From positions 2,170,001-2,234,000 of the forward strand of contig NZ_CP126242.1 of the NCBI RefSeq assembly GCF_030142045.1: DNA of 64,000 bases, written 5' to 3'. Below, piece after piece: positions 1 to 8,331 of this stretch. Source of the DNA: Arthrobacter sp. zg-Y919 (GTDB lineage: Bacteria > Actinomycetota > Actinomycetes > Actinomycetales > Micrococcaceae). A program made the position numbers and the translations under genes. Numbering within the stretch: the stretch's first letter is position 1; the number at the start of each line of letters is the position of its first letter. The notes under the pieces were generated by a model. That model had not been told where the DNA came from. It was given only the letters and a program-made list of their open reading frames with translations, and ran no database searches.

Positions 1-594
1 GTGCGTGCCGGCCTCGACCACCAGGGTACCGAAGGCGTAGGGTGCCTTGACCTCGAACGTGGCCGATTTCAGGCCGGCCTCTTCGGCGTAGGAGGTGTCA
101 AGGACTGTGGTGGGGTACCCGTGGCGCTCGGCCCAGCGGAGGTACATCCGCAGGAGCATTTCCGCGAAGTCGGCGGCGTCCACTCCCCCGGCGCCGGAGC
201 GGATGGTCACCACTGCCTCGCGTTCGTCGTATTCGCCGGAGAGCAGGGTGACCACTTCCAGCTGGGACAGGGACTTGCGGAGGGACTCCAGTTCCGTGAC
301 GGCCTCGGCCCTGGTCTCGGCGTCGGCCTCGTCCTGGGCCAGCTCGACCATAACCTCGAGGTCGTCGATGCGGGACTCGATGGTCTGCAGGCGTTCCAGC
401 TCCGACTGGCGGTGCGAGAGCTTGGAAGTGACCTTCTGCGCTTCGGCGGGGTCGTCCCAGAGGTCGGGAACACCGGCCATCTCGCTGAGCTCTTCGATGT
501 CCTCTTTGATCTTTGCCACTTCCGAGACCTCTTCAATGGAGGCGAAAGTGGAGCGGAGGGCGCGGATTTCTGCGGGAAAATCTATTTCTGCCAT
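1..594 (-). CDS. prfB: Peptide chain release factor 2, N-terminal part (cut by window edge)
   Basis: The gene runs off the left edge; the first 198 codons are visible, starting at ATG 594. The product releases finished proteins at UGA and UAA codons on the ribosome. The visible part is the helical N-terminal domain ([10 protein letters not shown] start) followed by the start of the core domain with [16 protein letters not shown], typical of RF2. The anticodon-recognition SPF and the catalytic GGQ motifs lie beyond the edge. The reading frame is continuous from the start, so the programmed +1 frameshift used for E. coli RF2 autoregulation is absent. No strong Shine-Dalgarno is seen upstream. 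Confidence 0.95.
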   Translation of the reverse strand, partial: MAEIDFPAEIRALRSTFASIEEVSEVAKIKEDIEELSEMAGVPDLWDDPAEAQKVTSKLSHRQSELERLQTIESRIDDLEVMVELAQDEADAETRAEAVTELESLRKSLSQLEVVTLLSGEYDEREAVVTIRSGAGGVDAADFAEMLLRMYLRWAERHGYPTTVLDTSYAEEAGLKSATFEVKAPYAFGTLVVEAGTH

Positions 595-756
595 GGTGCT
601 TACAGCCTACGCCATGTCCCCACACCGCTGCCTGCCGCCGTCGTCGGGCAGCCCTCCCAATAAAGGACGCGCCGGGCGTGTGCGGGAAGCGGTGTGGGTG
701 GTCGGCGTTAGATTAAAGGAACGGATACGGAAATGCCCTTTCGAAGGAGCTAAGCC

Positions 757-1041
757 TTGACCCATCCCGAGCGCGGACGCATGTACACCCTGGACGAACT
801 CAACGATTTGGCCGAGCAGGGCGACCCCTGGGCCATGGGGAAGGTGGATGAGTGGGAGCAGCACTTTTCCAATGAGTATGTGGGCAACATGAAGGACAGG
901 TGTCCTGACGGCGACTGCGAGCAGTTCGGGGAGCCGGTGACCATTTGCTACGGCGAGAACGGCCAGATCCTGGACGTGGACCACGGTGGCTGGGGGCACG
1001 GACCGGCCCGCGAGGCTGAGGAACAGCGTAAGGCTTCGTAG
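757..1041 (+). CDS. Small conserved hypothetical protein, 94 aa
   Basis: I do not recognise this family. The start chosen is TTG 757 because AAGGAG lies 7 bases upstream (744-749); ATG 781 is an alternative that removes eight residues. The protein is acidic and soluble, with no signal peptide or membrane segment. The middle carries two cysteines in CPDGDC and a third in ICYGENG, followed by the Gly/His-rich DVDHGGWGHGP. The Cys/His content could bind a metal, but that is a guess. It stands alone between prfB and the convergent Tad operon. Confidence 0.7.
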   Translation: MTHPERGRMYTLDELNDLAEQGDPWAMGKVDEWEQHFSNEYVGNMKDRCPDGDCEQFGEPVTICYGENGQILDVDHGGWGHGPAREAEEQRKAS

Positions 1042-1056
1042 TTACTGCAGGAGTAG

Positions 1057-1530
1057 TCACTGCAGCAGCCGGGCGCGGGCTTCACTGACCGCGGTCACCG
1101 GGATGCCGTCCGGCACCAGGAAGTTCACGATCGGCGGATGCACCCGGGCGGTCAGCACCACGCGCGCTGTCCGGCCGTCCGCCGTGCCGGTGTCCGAAGC
1201 GACGGTGAGGTCCGTGAACCGGGCGTCCGCTCCGGTCTCTGCAAGGTACCTCTGCGTGGCGCTCCGGACCGCGTCGGCCTTCAGCACAGCGGCAGGACCG
1301 GTCCCTGACGCGGAGTCCCCCAGTGAGAAGTTATCCGCAGCAGCGACTGCCGCACCGTCGGCGGCGGACAGCAGCTTTTTCTGCCCGATATAGACAGCCG
1401 ACGACGCCATCACCACAGTGACGGTCAGCAGGGCCAGCAGGGTATACCCAATAATCAACACCCCGATCTGTCCTGCGTCGCGGTCCTCCCGCTGCCGGCG
1501 GGACACGGCCATGCCCGTTGGCCCGCTCAT
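1057..1530 (-). CDS. TadG-like pilus assembly protein
   Basis: The 157-residue product starts at ATG 1530, overlapping the previous gene as ATGA; the frame extends further upstream, but that part overlaps the upstream gene. After a short basic leader the N-terminus carries DAGQIGVLIIGYTLLALLTV and the rest of one membrane helix. The GQ just before the helix is typical of TadG-like proteins of actinobacterial tad loci. The remainder is predicted to lie outside the membrane. It is the last gene of the tad operon and probably a minor pilin or assembly factor. The assignment rests on context and the N-terminal helix, not on a catalytic motif. Confidence 0.75.
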   Translation of the reverse strand: MSGPTGMAVSRRQREDRDAGQIGVLIIGYTLLALLTVTVVMASSAVYIGQKKLLSAADGAAVAAADNFSLGDSASGTGPAAVLKADAVRSATQRYLAETGADARFTDLTVASDTGTADGRTARVVLTARVHPPIVNFLVPDGIPVTAVSEARARLLQ

Positions 1531-1967
1531 CCGAACCGCTCCACAACCTGGGTGGACTCCGAATCCACCACCACGGGCGACCCGCTGAGCCACGGCACCC
1601 CGGGAAGGGGCACGGTGAACCGCACGCTGACCGTGACGGTCGAGCCCGGTGCCAGGCACGCTTCCGAACAGCGGACCTCCATTAACATTCCCTCTGTTTC
1701 CAGCCCGAAGTCAGCCAGGACGAGGTCTGCCGCAGCGGCCGCACGCTGCTCGGCAGTCAAGGCGTCCGGTGCTGCGGCATAAACCTTGGCTGCGGAGTCC
1801 GCTGCGTTGACCACCGCGAACGAGGCCCCCTGGACCTGGCCGGCGGTAATCACCAGATACACCACCGGCACCAGCAGGAGCAGCCCCAGGAAGATGAACT
1901 CGACGACGGCGCTGCCGGCTTCATCCGGTTCCGGCGGGACTGTGCCTGCCTCACCGCCAGGCCGCAT
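1527..1967 (-). CDS. TadE-like minor pilin protein
   Basis: The start is placed at ATG 1967, giving 146 residues; the longer open frame is mostly overlap with the upstream gene. The N-terminus has the TadE pattern DEAGSAVVEFIFLGLLLL: a Gly before the hydrophobic helix and a Glu at position +5, as in type IV prepilin-like proteins. Two cysteines (CSEAC) in the exported part could form a disulfide. It overlaps the upstream TadE-like gene by 17 bp and the downstream TadG-like gene by 4 bp, so translation is probably coupled. No prepilin peptidase gene is present in this window. Confidence 0.8.
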   Translation of the reverse strand: MRPGGEAGTVPPEPDEAGSAVVEFIFLGLLLLVPVVYLVITAGQVQGASFAVVNAADSAAKVYAAAPDALTAEQRAAAAADLVLADFGLETEGMLMEVRCSEACLAPGSTVTVSVRFTVPLPGVPWLSGSPVVVDSESTQVVERFG

Positions 1968-2295
1968 GGCCGCGGACCTCGATTCCGCCGTCGGGCCCAA
2001 GGAAACCAACCACCGGCAGTGGCGCCCGCACCGTAATCTCCAGCAGTCTCGACCCGTCCACGGTGCGCTCCGAGCTGCTGACATCACGGGCGTAACCATC
2101 GCCAAGCGTGCCCCCGATCAGGGTGGCGGCACGTTCGACGCCGTCCGCCGGCGTGCGGTCCGCCAGTGTCCCGTAGCGCGCACCTGTTGCTGCCGCGTCG
2201 ATCAGGGTGTTGCGCACATGCAGCACCAGGGCCAGCTGGACCACCGCCATAAAAACCAGGCTCACCAGCGCTCCCACCATCACGAAGTCCACCAC
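1951..2295 (-). CDS. TadE-like pilus protein (start uncertain)
   Basis: This has one N-terminal membrane helix (VDFVMVGALVSLVFMAVVQL) and a small extracytoplasmic part, as in TadE proteins. The first ordinary start in frame is GTG 2295. However, the frame stays open upstream to a stop at 2407-2409, and the residues just before GTG 2295 read GSDPARGSA, exactly the region that normally precedes the TadE cleavage and helix motif (GSAVV[DE]F). No ATG, GTG or TTG exists in that upstream stretch. The listed start may therefore be too short, and the true start may be non-canonical. It lies in the tad operon between the pilin-like gene and the second TadE gene. Confidence 0.7.
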   Translation of the reverse strand: MVDFVMVGALVSLVFMAVVQLALVLHVRNTLIDAAATGARYGTLADRTPADGVERAATLIGGTLGDGYARDVSSSERTVDGSRLLEITVRAPLPVVGFLGPDGGIEVRGHAAWR

Positions 2296-2390
2296 CGCAG
2301 AGCCCCGCGCCGGATCGGAACCCTCTATCCGGCCGCGGCAGGCGTCCCTGTGCCCATAGAACCTGTCGGCGGTGCGGCGGCGTCTCCGGA

Positions 2391-2666
2391 TTATGGCTGC
2401 ACCTGTTCAATGGCTGATTGGAACAACTGCTCCAGTGCAGGCTGAACCAGCAGCAGCAGGCCCGCCACCAGGATTGCCGACATCAGCGTGATCATTACCC
2501 AGCCCGGTACGTCGCCCCGCTCCCGGTCGGATGGATTCATGGCCGCCCGGACCTGCCGGACCAACCGGTGCCACCAGCGCGCCACAGCGGCGGCGATCGT
2601 CTTCCACGCACCGTCAGGAGCGCGCGTGCCGTCCCGGTGCCGGCTTTCATTGCTGCGGTTCATCAT
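2391..2666 (-). CDS. Flp-type pilin-like small membrane protein
   Basis: The 91-residue product (ATG 2666, with GAGGGG about 10 bases upstream) has a basic leader of about 50 residues. This is followed by RERGDVPGWVMITLM and one hydrophobic helix (SAILVAGLLLLVQPAL), ending in a short amphipathic tail. A shorter form starting at ATG 2540 would be 49 residues, the usual size of a processed Flp pilin. Its position between tadC and the tadE genes is where the major pilin normally sits. The pilin role is inferred from size, helix and context. Confidence 0.65.
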   Translation of the reverse strand: MMNRSNESRHRDGTRAPDGAWKTIAAAVARWWHRLVRQVRAAMNPSDRERGDVPGWVMITLMSAILVAGLLLLVQPALEQLFQSAIEQVQP

Positions 2667-2759
2667 GTGCCCATCCCCTCGTTATGGTTTCCCTGGCATT
2701 CCGCGTTCCGGGCCGCATCCGGCCGCGCCCCACAACCCCGCTCATGACAATCCTGCTCA

Positions 2760-3701
2760 TCACAAACCCAGCCTCAGCAGTGCCATGCCCGGGAACACTG
2801 CAAAGAGCACCGTCAACGGCAGGATGCCGAAAATGACGGGCACCATCATGCCTATTTCCTTTTTGCCGGCCGTTTCCATCAGCTCTCGCTTAGCGGTGTC
2901 GCGCACGTCCTGGGCCTGCGCCCGCATCACGTCGGCCAGCGGTGTGCCGCGGTCCACCGCGACGCTGACGCCGTCCACGAAGCGGGTCAGCGGAGCCAAC
3001 CGGATCCGGTTGGAAAAATGCTGCAGGGCGCTGGACAACGGCACCCCTGAACGGGTTTCCCCAAGGATCCGGGCGAACTCGCCCGCCAGCTCTCCGTGGG
3101 CTGTCCGGGCTATCCGTTCCAAGGCGCCGTTCGCGCTCTCACCGGCACCAACAGCGAGCGCCATCATCTCCGCAAGGCTGGGGAATTCGGCGAGCATCCT
3201 GGCCTCCCGGGCACGGATCTGGGCGCCTAGCCGGTAATCCCTGAGGACAAAACCCAGAACCGCACCCAGCAGGGTTCCGGCGATCACCCCCACGGCACCC
3301 ACCCGGCCGGAACCGGCCAGCCAAACGGTAACGAGTCCGCCTGCGAGGAAGCCCGTCCCCGTCCACAGCACCTGCTCTGCTCTGAAGTCCATGATGCGGA
3401 GCCCGCGGCCTGCTCTTTCCAGCCGCTGTTCCAGGTCCCGGCTCGCCGGATTGAGCCGGTTGAGCCGGAGGACCGCCAGATGCAGTGCCGGACGGAGGAT
3501 GCGCTCCAACGGGCCGAACGGAGTCAGGTCCCCCGCCGTCGTCGCCAGCAACCGGGAGCCCTGTCCACCCGCCCGCAGCTGCGGGGCGATACGCTCACTG
3601 AACCGGATCTGACGCAGCAGCGGTACCCGGAGCACAGCCAGCCAGAGCGAGGATCCAAGGACCAGCCCGCAGACGATTGCCGGAAACCATGGCGCGTTCA
3701 T
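2760..3701 (-). CDS. tadC: TadC, type II/IV secretion F-domain membrane protein
   Basis: This 313-residue inner-membrane platform protein belongs to the T2SSF (GspF) fold. A membrane helix opens the protein, a pair of helices lies near residues 110-155, a cytoplasmic four-helix domain follows (EFPSLAEMMALAVGAGES... ARTAHGELAGEFARIL), and a C-terminal helix pair ends it (GMMVPVIFGILPLTVLFAVFPG). TadC pairs with TadB to anchor the TadA motor and extrude the pilus. It starts at ATG 3701 and overlaps the tadB stop by 4 bp (ATGA). A gap of about 90 bp precedes the pilin gene, enough for a separate transcript or a processing site. Confidence 0.9.
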   Translation of the reverse strand: MNAPWFPAIVCGLVLGSSLWLAVLRVPLLRQIRFSERIAPQLRAGGQGSRLLATTAGDLTPFGPLERILRPALHLAVLRLNRLNPASRDLEQRLERAGRGLRIMDFRAEQVLWTGTGFLAGGLVTVWLAGSGRVGAVGVIAGTLLGAVLGFVLRDYRLGAQIRAREARMLAEFPSLAEMMALAVGAGESANGALERIARTAHGELAGEFARILGETRSGVPLSSALQHFSNRIRLAPLTRFVDGVSVAVDRGTPLADVMRAQAQDVRDTAKRELMETAGKKEIGMMVPVIFGILPLTVLFAVFPGMALLRLGL

Positions 3702-4552
3702 CTGAGCACCCGCTCTTCTTCAGGAAGCGCACCGATCCTCAGCATCATTCGGTAACAGAGCACCGAGATGACGATCCCAGCCGCCAGCACGGGTGCACCG
3801 GCAGCCGATTTGTATGCAGCGACGGCTTCTGGTCGGGAGGCCAGCAGCATCAGCACAATCCACGGGGCTGCCACTGCCAGCCGGGCGGCGTTGACTGTCC
3901 AGGACTGCCGGGCCAGCAATTCGCTGCGGGTTCGGGCGTTGTCCCTGAGGAACTCATTCAATGTGGCGAGCAGACGGCCCAGGTCCGAGCCCCCAACTTC
4001 CCGCGTCAGGCGCAGTGCCTCGATAATCCGGTCCGCCACGGGATCGGCGAGGTTCGTTTTCAACCGTGTCAGGGCGGAGTCGAACTGCCCACCGGCCCGG
4101 TAGTCCGCTGCGAATTCACGAAACGGCTGCCTCAATTCCTCCGGTCCGTTATCCCCTAGCTGGATCAGTGCTTCCGGTAATGACAGACCCGCGCGGATTG
4201 CCGACCTCAGGTGGTCGACGGCGTCCGGCCAGAGCTCGGCCCGGGAGGAGCGTCTCCTGCGGGCCTGCCAGCGGACCAGAAACCGGGGAACACCAGCACC
4301 GAAAAGCCCGAAGCAGGCGGCGATCGGCACCGCACCGGTGACGGCCAGGACCAGCAACGCCGCCAGGAACCCGGCGGTTATGCTGCTGGCTATCACGGCG
4401 CCCGGCGTTACGCGCTGGATTCCGGCCTGCAGCAATTCATCCTCGAGCCTGCTGGTCCGCTGTTTCCCTGCGGGAGCGGCCGGAACCACCCAGCAGGACC
4501 GCCAGACCAGGAACAGCCCCAATCCCAGCAGCAACCCGGCGGCCGCGCTCAC
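3698..4552 (-). CDS. tadB: TadB, type II/IV secretion F-domain membrane protein
   Basis: I place the start at GTG 4552, which overlaps the tadA stop as GTGA and gives 284 residues beginning VSAAAGLLLGLGLFLVW. The open frame runs about 110 codons further upstream, but that stretch lies inside tadA and has no protein-like character. The cytoplasmic domain carries the T2SSF pattern (ELWPDAVDHLRSAIRAGLSLPEAL, FREFAADYRAGGQFDSAL), followed by a C-terminal helix pair. TadB and TadC form the membrane platform of the pilus. Confidence 0.88.
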   Translation of the reverse strand: MSAAAGLLLGLGLFLVWRSCWVVPAAPAGKQRTSRLEDELLQAGIQRVTPGAVIASSITAGFLAALLVLAVTGAVPIAACFGLFGAGVPRFLVRWQARRRRSSRAELWPDAVDHLRSAIRAGLSLPEALIQLGDNGPEELRQPFREFAADYRAGGQFDSALTRLKTNLADPVADRIIEALRLTREVGGSDLGRLLATLNEFLRDNARTRSELLARQSWTVNAARLAVAAPWIVLMLLASRPEAVAAYKSAAGAPVLAAGIVISVLCYRMMLRIGALPEEERVLR

Positions 4553-5775
4553 ACCCGCACCGCCAGGAGCTCCGCCACGTTGTACCCGCCACGTGCGAAC
4601 TTTTCCGGGGCAGGCATGGACACCGCTGTTACCTCGAGCCGGCCGTCTGTCCGGTGAAACACGGACGAGGATTCGATCACTCCGTTTTCCACCCGGCTGC
4701 CCAGTGCCAGGACCTCCATGACCTGGCGCTTCCCCGCGCCGGTGCGTGCGCAGTGAACCACGAGGTCGATGCAGGACGCCACGGTGGGGACCACGAAGGC
4801 GCTGGAAATGTTCCCACCCGCCAGCAGTGGGAGCGTACAGATTTTCGTCACTGCGTCGTGCGCGCTGTTGGCGTGGACGCTGCACATCCCCGGAAGCCCG
4901 GAATTCAAGGCGATCAGCATGTCCAGGCTCTCCGCTTCACGCACCTCCCCCACGATCAGGCGGTCCGGCCTCATCCGCAGGGCCTCCTTGACCAGCCTGC
5001 GCAGCGGTATCTCCCCCGTGCCCTCCAGGTTCGACTGCCTGCACTGCAGGCCGACCACATCCCGCAGCGGCAGCTGCAGCTCGAAGATCTCCTCGACCGT
5101 GACCACCCTCTCCCGCGGGCCTATCGCTGAGCCGAGGCAGTTCAGCAGGGTTGTTTTTCCGGCCTGGGTGGCCCCGGAGACCAGGATGTTAAGCCCGCTG
5201 GAGACTGCCGCGGCAAGGAAGCCTGCAGCCTGCGGGGTCAGGGTCCCCAGCTGCACCAGATGTTCCAGGCGGCTGGCCCGGGCGATGAACTTGCGGATAT
5301 TCACTGCCCAGTGCCGGCGTGTGATGTCCGGGATGACCACATGCAGACGGGAACCGTCCGGCAGGGCGGCATCGACGAACGGCGAAGACAGATCCAGCCG
5401 CCGGCCGGAGGTCTTCAGCATCCGCTCCACCAGGTCCCGGATCTGGTCTGCAGACAGTGTCACGGAGGTCAGTTCCGACCGGCCGTCACGGGCGGCGTAA
5501 ATGTCCGTCGGTGAGTTGATCCAGACTTCCTCCACCGTAGGGTCGTCCAGCAGCGGCTGCAGGGAGCCAAACCCCGCAACGGCGTCGTACACCCGCCGGC
5601 GTGCCTGCTCCAGTGCTCCCAACGGCGGCAGCGATCCGAGAAGGGAGCGCTCGTCATAATCCGCGACGGCTTCCGCCACCAGCCGCCGCACTTCGGCAAG
5701 CTGGCTTGCCGGATCCAATCCGCGTACGCGGATCAGTTCCCGGACCTCGTCCTCCACTATCCCCACGGCATCCAC
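4549..5775 (-). CDS. tadA: TadA, pilus assembly secretion ATPase (CpaF family)
   Basis: The 408-residue VirB11/CpaF-type hexameric ATPase powers pilin assembly. An N-terminal all-alpha domain is followed by the family motif VEEVWINSP near 81-89. The Walker A loop is GATQAGKTT at 201-209, an Asp/Glu box VVTVEEIFELQ lies at 224-234, the Walker B region is RLIVGEVRE at 272-280, and the His box is SVHANS with H301. The start is GTG 5775 with GGGGGA about 8 bases upstream. It is the first gene of the minus-strand tad operon; no other Tad ATPase is in the window. Confidence 0.93.
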   Translation of the reverse strand: MDAVGIVEDEVRELIRVRGLDPASQLAEVRRLVAEAVADYDERSLLGSLPPLGALEQARRRVYDAVAGFGSLQPLLDDPTVEEVWINSPTDIYAARDGRSELTSVTLSADQIRDLVERMLKTSGRRLDLSSPFVDAALPDGSRLHVVIPDITRRHWAVNIRKFIARASRLEHLVQLGTLTPQAAGFLAAAVSSGLNILVSGATQAGKTTLLNCLGSAIGPRERVVTVEEIFELQLPLRDVVGLQCRQSNLEGTGEIPLRRLVKEALRMRPDRLIVGEVREAESLDMLIALNSGLPGMCSVHANSAHDAVTKICTLPLLAGGNISSAFVVPTVASCIDLVVHCARTGAGKRQVMEVLALGSRVENGVIESSSVFHRTDGRLEVTAVSMPAPEKFARGGYNVAELLAVRV

Positions 5776-6230
5776 TGGCTGTCCCCCGGAGTAATCACGG
5801 AAAAGGGCCGGAAGCCCGGTCCCTCCCGCGAGACTGGTGCAGCCGGTTTGCGGCCACGGCGCTCAGCCTAGGAGCGCTGAGGAGCTTTGGGGAGGGTAGT
5901 GCCCCGACGTGTGGATAACCCGGTAAGTACCAGCAGCACGGACGGCAGGAAAGCCAGACAGGAAACCGGCCGGCAGCCGGTCTTTGGGCACGCACAATTC
6001 TTTCCGCCTTGTTCCGGGTCTGGATCTGCCAACTGCTGTTGTCCGCCGGAGCCGGAACGGGCGAATATTAGCCCTACGCTGCCCGTTACATCTTTATTTC
6101 CACGCTATCGGTCAGCTTTGTCCATAAAACGCATCCGCCACGGCCAATGGGCGCGTCAGGCGATACCCACTCCGATATTCTTCATGGTGACCCGCATCTC
6201 CCAAGAGAAATAACCTGGAGAAATAAGATT
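5776..6230. other. Divergent intergenic region, 455 bp
   Basis: This non-coding stretch separates the tad operon (leaving leftwards) from the GH25 gene (leaving rightwards) and must hold promoters for both. I find no open frame with protein-like composition. The part from about 6060 to 6130 is more AT-rich than its surroundings and could hold the GH25 promoter, but no convincing -35/-10 pair is seen. GGAG at 6217-6220 is the ribosome site of the GH25 gene. Confidence 0.6.
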
Positions 6231-8252
6231 GTGAACAGAACTACTTACACCCGCTGGCTGGGGGGTGCGGTCCTGGGCAGCGTCCTGGTGTTCAATGCCC
6301 TTCCCGCTGCCGCAATGCCGGTTCCGGGTCCTTCGGAACAGCTCACGGAGCCGACGCAGGCCGCCGTTGAATCAAACCCGGCGGAATCACCGGTCCCCGG
6401 AACACCCGGGAACGTCACCGGAACGGAGCCGGGCGGGGAAACACCGCTCGAGGTTCCCGAACCGCTGAGAACAGGCCCGGCCACGCCGGAAGCCGAAGAC
6501 GCGGGGGCACAGTCCTCCGAAACCCTGGAAGAGAGCGTCGGACCCCTGGGAGCCCGGATGGGTCAGGGCCTGGAGCGCCTGCTGGAGACCGGAGACCCCC
6601 AGGTCCCCACCGAGGAAGAGGTCAAGGAACGCACCGAAGCCGAGACCAGTCCCGAGGCTCCGCTGCAGGTTCCGGATCTGACCGCCGGGACTCCTTTCTC
6701 GGCGGCTGCAGCTTCCAAGTCCGGCAAGGCTGCGGACGGAACCTTCCGTGCTGTTGCCCAGACATCCTCGGGTAAGCCGAACATGTCCCTGGCCGCGAAC
6801 TGGATGCCCAATGGCATCCAGGGACTTGATGTCAGCAGCCACCAGAACAATGTTGACTGGAACTCGGCGTGGAACCAGGGCGGACGCTTCGCCTACGTAA
6901 AGGCCACTGAGGGAACGTATTACAAGAACCCCTATTACAACCAGCAGTACGTGGGCTCAGCCAATGTCGGAATGGTCCGCGGCGCCTACCACTTTGCCAT
7001 TCCCAGTCCCGGATCAGCAGTATCCGAGGCACACTACTTCGTTGATAACGGCGGCGGTTGGACCGGTGACGGCAGGACACTTCCGCCGCTGCTTGATATC
7101 GAATACAACCCCTATCCGCAGTTGGGCAACACCTGCTACAACATGAACTGGTCGCAGATGGTGACGTGGATCCAGGAATTCTCGAACACCATTCAATCGC
7201 GCACAGGCCGGGTGCCGATGATCTACACCACCACTGACTGGTGGCGCACATGCACAGGCAACACCACTGCTTTCGCTAACCATCCCCTGCATATTGCGAG
7301 CTACAGCCAGGCCGGACCCGGCGCCATGCCGGCCGGGTGGGGCAATTACGACGTCTGGCAGTACAGCAGCACCGGACCGTTTGTTGGCGACTCCAACGTC
7401 TGGAAGGGGGATGGTGCTTCGCTGGGTGCCTTTGCCGCCGGCTCCTCCCCCGGCCGCGATGCGATTACCGCCAAGGCTGCGGCAACGCCGTCGCTGGGCT
7501 CTGCCACCAGCCAGGTTGTCTGTGGAATCGGTTCCAACGGCTGCGTCCAGAACTACCAATCCGGGCAGATCCACTGGACGGCTGCGACCGGGGCGAGGGT
7601 CACCAAGGGTGGCATCAACGCGATGTGGGCAGGCACCGGATGGGAAGCGGGTCCGCTTGGCTATCCTGTGTCCGACGAAATCTGTGGACTGGCAAAGGGC
7701 GGTTGTCTGCAGCAATTCCAGAGCGGAAACGCCTATTGGACCCCCGTGACGGGAGCCAAATACACCAAGGGCGCCATTGACACCATGTGGAGCGACATGG
7801 GGCGCGAACGCAGCCAACTGGGCTACCCCACGACCAACGAGCGGTGCGGCCTCAGCGGCGGCGGCTGCGTGCAGGACTTCCAAGGCGGCCAGATCCATTG
7901 GAGCCCGGCGACCGGAGCACGTCCCACGTACGGTCCGGTAGCAGCTAAATGGTCATCCCTGGGATGGGAGGGCGGCAAACTGGGCTATCCCACCGGCTCC
8001 CCCACCTGCGGCTTGGCTAAGAGCGGCTGCTACCAGGACTTCCAAGGCGGCCAGATCCACTGGACCTCCGCTACCGGCGCCCACCCCACCTGGGGTGCCA
8101 TCGCTTCGACCTGGGCCGCCGCAGGTTGGGAGAAGGGCAGCCTGGGCTACCCGACCACCGACGAGGTGTGCACCGCCACCGGAGCATGCCGCCAGAAGTT
8201 CGAACATGGAACGCTCGAGTGGATCCCCGGCCGGGGTGTTGTCCGCAGCTAA
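6231..8252 (+). CDS. Secreted GH25 muramidase with five C-terminal LGFP repeats
   Basis: The start is GTG 6231, with GGAG 10 bases upstream and a clean signal peptide (MNRTTYTRWLGGAVLGSVLVFNALPAAA); ATG-like starts upstream would add a non-signal leader. The 673-residue product has a Pro/Glu-rich linker (about 30-190) and a GH25 lysozyme domain (about 195-400). In that domain D200 sits in GLDVSSHQ, and D289 and E291 of LDIEYN supply the family's acid residues. Five LGFP-type repeats (about 424-670) follow, with W...G...LGYPT cores. Each repeat has a cysteine pair (C-x6-C four times, C-x5-C in the last). It should cleave peptidoglycan between MurNAc and GlcNAc; LGFP repeats are thought to bind the envelope. 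A hairpin follows. Confidence 0.93.
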   Translation: MNRTTYTRWLGGAVLGSVLVFNALPAAAMPVPGPSEQLTEPTQAAVESNPAESPVPGTPGNVTGTEPGGETPLEVPEPLRTGPATPEAEDAGAQSSETLEESVGPLGARMGQGLERLLETGDPQVPTEEEVKERTEAETSPEAPLQVPDLTAGTPFSAAAASKSGKAADGTFRAVAQTSSGKPNMSLAANWMPNGIQGLDVSSHQNNVDWNSAWNQGGRFAYVKATEGTYYKNPYYNQQYVGSANVGMVRGAYHFAIPSPGSAVSEAHYFVDNGGGWTGDGRTLPPLLDIEYNPYPQLGNTCYNMNWSQMVTWIQEFSNTIQSRTGRVPMIYTTTDWWRTCTGNTTAFANHPLHIASYSQAGPGAMPAGWGNYDVWQYSSTGPFVGDSNVWKGDGASLGAFAAGSSPGRDAITAKAAATPSLGSATSQVVCGIGSNGCVQNYQSGQIHWTAATGARVTKGGINAMWAGTGWEAGPLGYPVSDEICGLAKGGCLQQFQSGNAYWTPVTGAKYTKGAIDTMWSDMGRERSQLGYPTTNERCGLSGGGCVQDFQGGQIHWSPATGARPTYGPVAAKWSSLGWEGGKLGYPTGSPTCGLAKSGCYQDFQGGQIHWTSATGAHPTWGAIASTWAAAGWEKGSLGYPTTDEVCTATGACRQKFEHGTLEWIPGRGVVRS

Positions 8253-8260
8253 AACGACGT

Positions 8261-8293
8261 GAGGGGTGCCCGGGTTTTTCCCGGGCACCCCTC
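8261..8293. terminator. Perfect 14-bp hairpin between convergent genes
   Basis: GAGGGGTGCCCGGG at 8261-8274 pairs perfectly with 8280-8293 around a TTTTT loop. It lies 8 bp after the GH25 stop and before the convergent rmlCD stop. There is no T-tract after the stem, so it is a terminator-like hairpin usable from both sides, not a textbook intrinsic terminator. A second 7-bp stem (8303-8309 with 8318-8324) follows. Confidence 0.65.
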
Positions 8294-8331
8294 AGGTGAT
8301 AAGGCCGCGTCAAAACCCGCGGCCGTGCCCG

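Noticed and set aside
1-594. Programmed frameshift in prfB
   Set aside because: The frame is open from ATG 594 to the window edge with no UGA in the first 30 codons.
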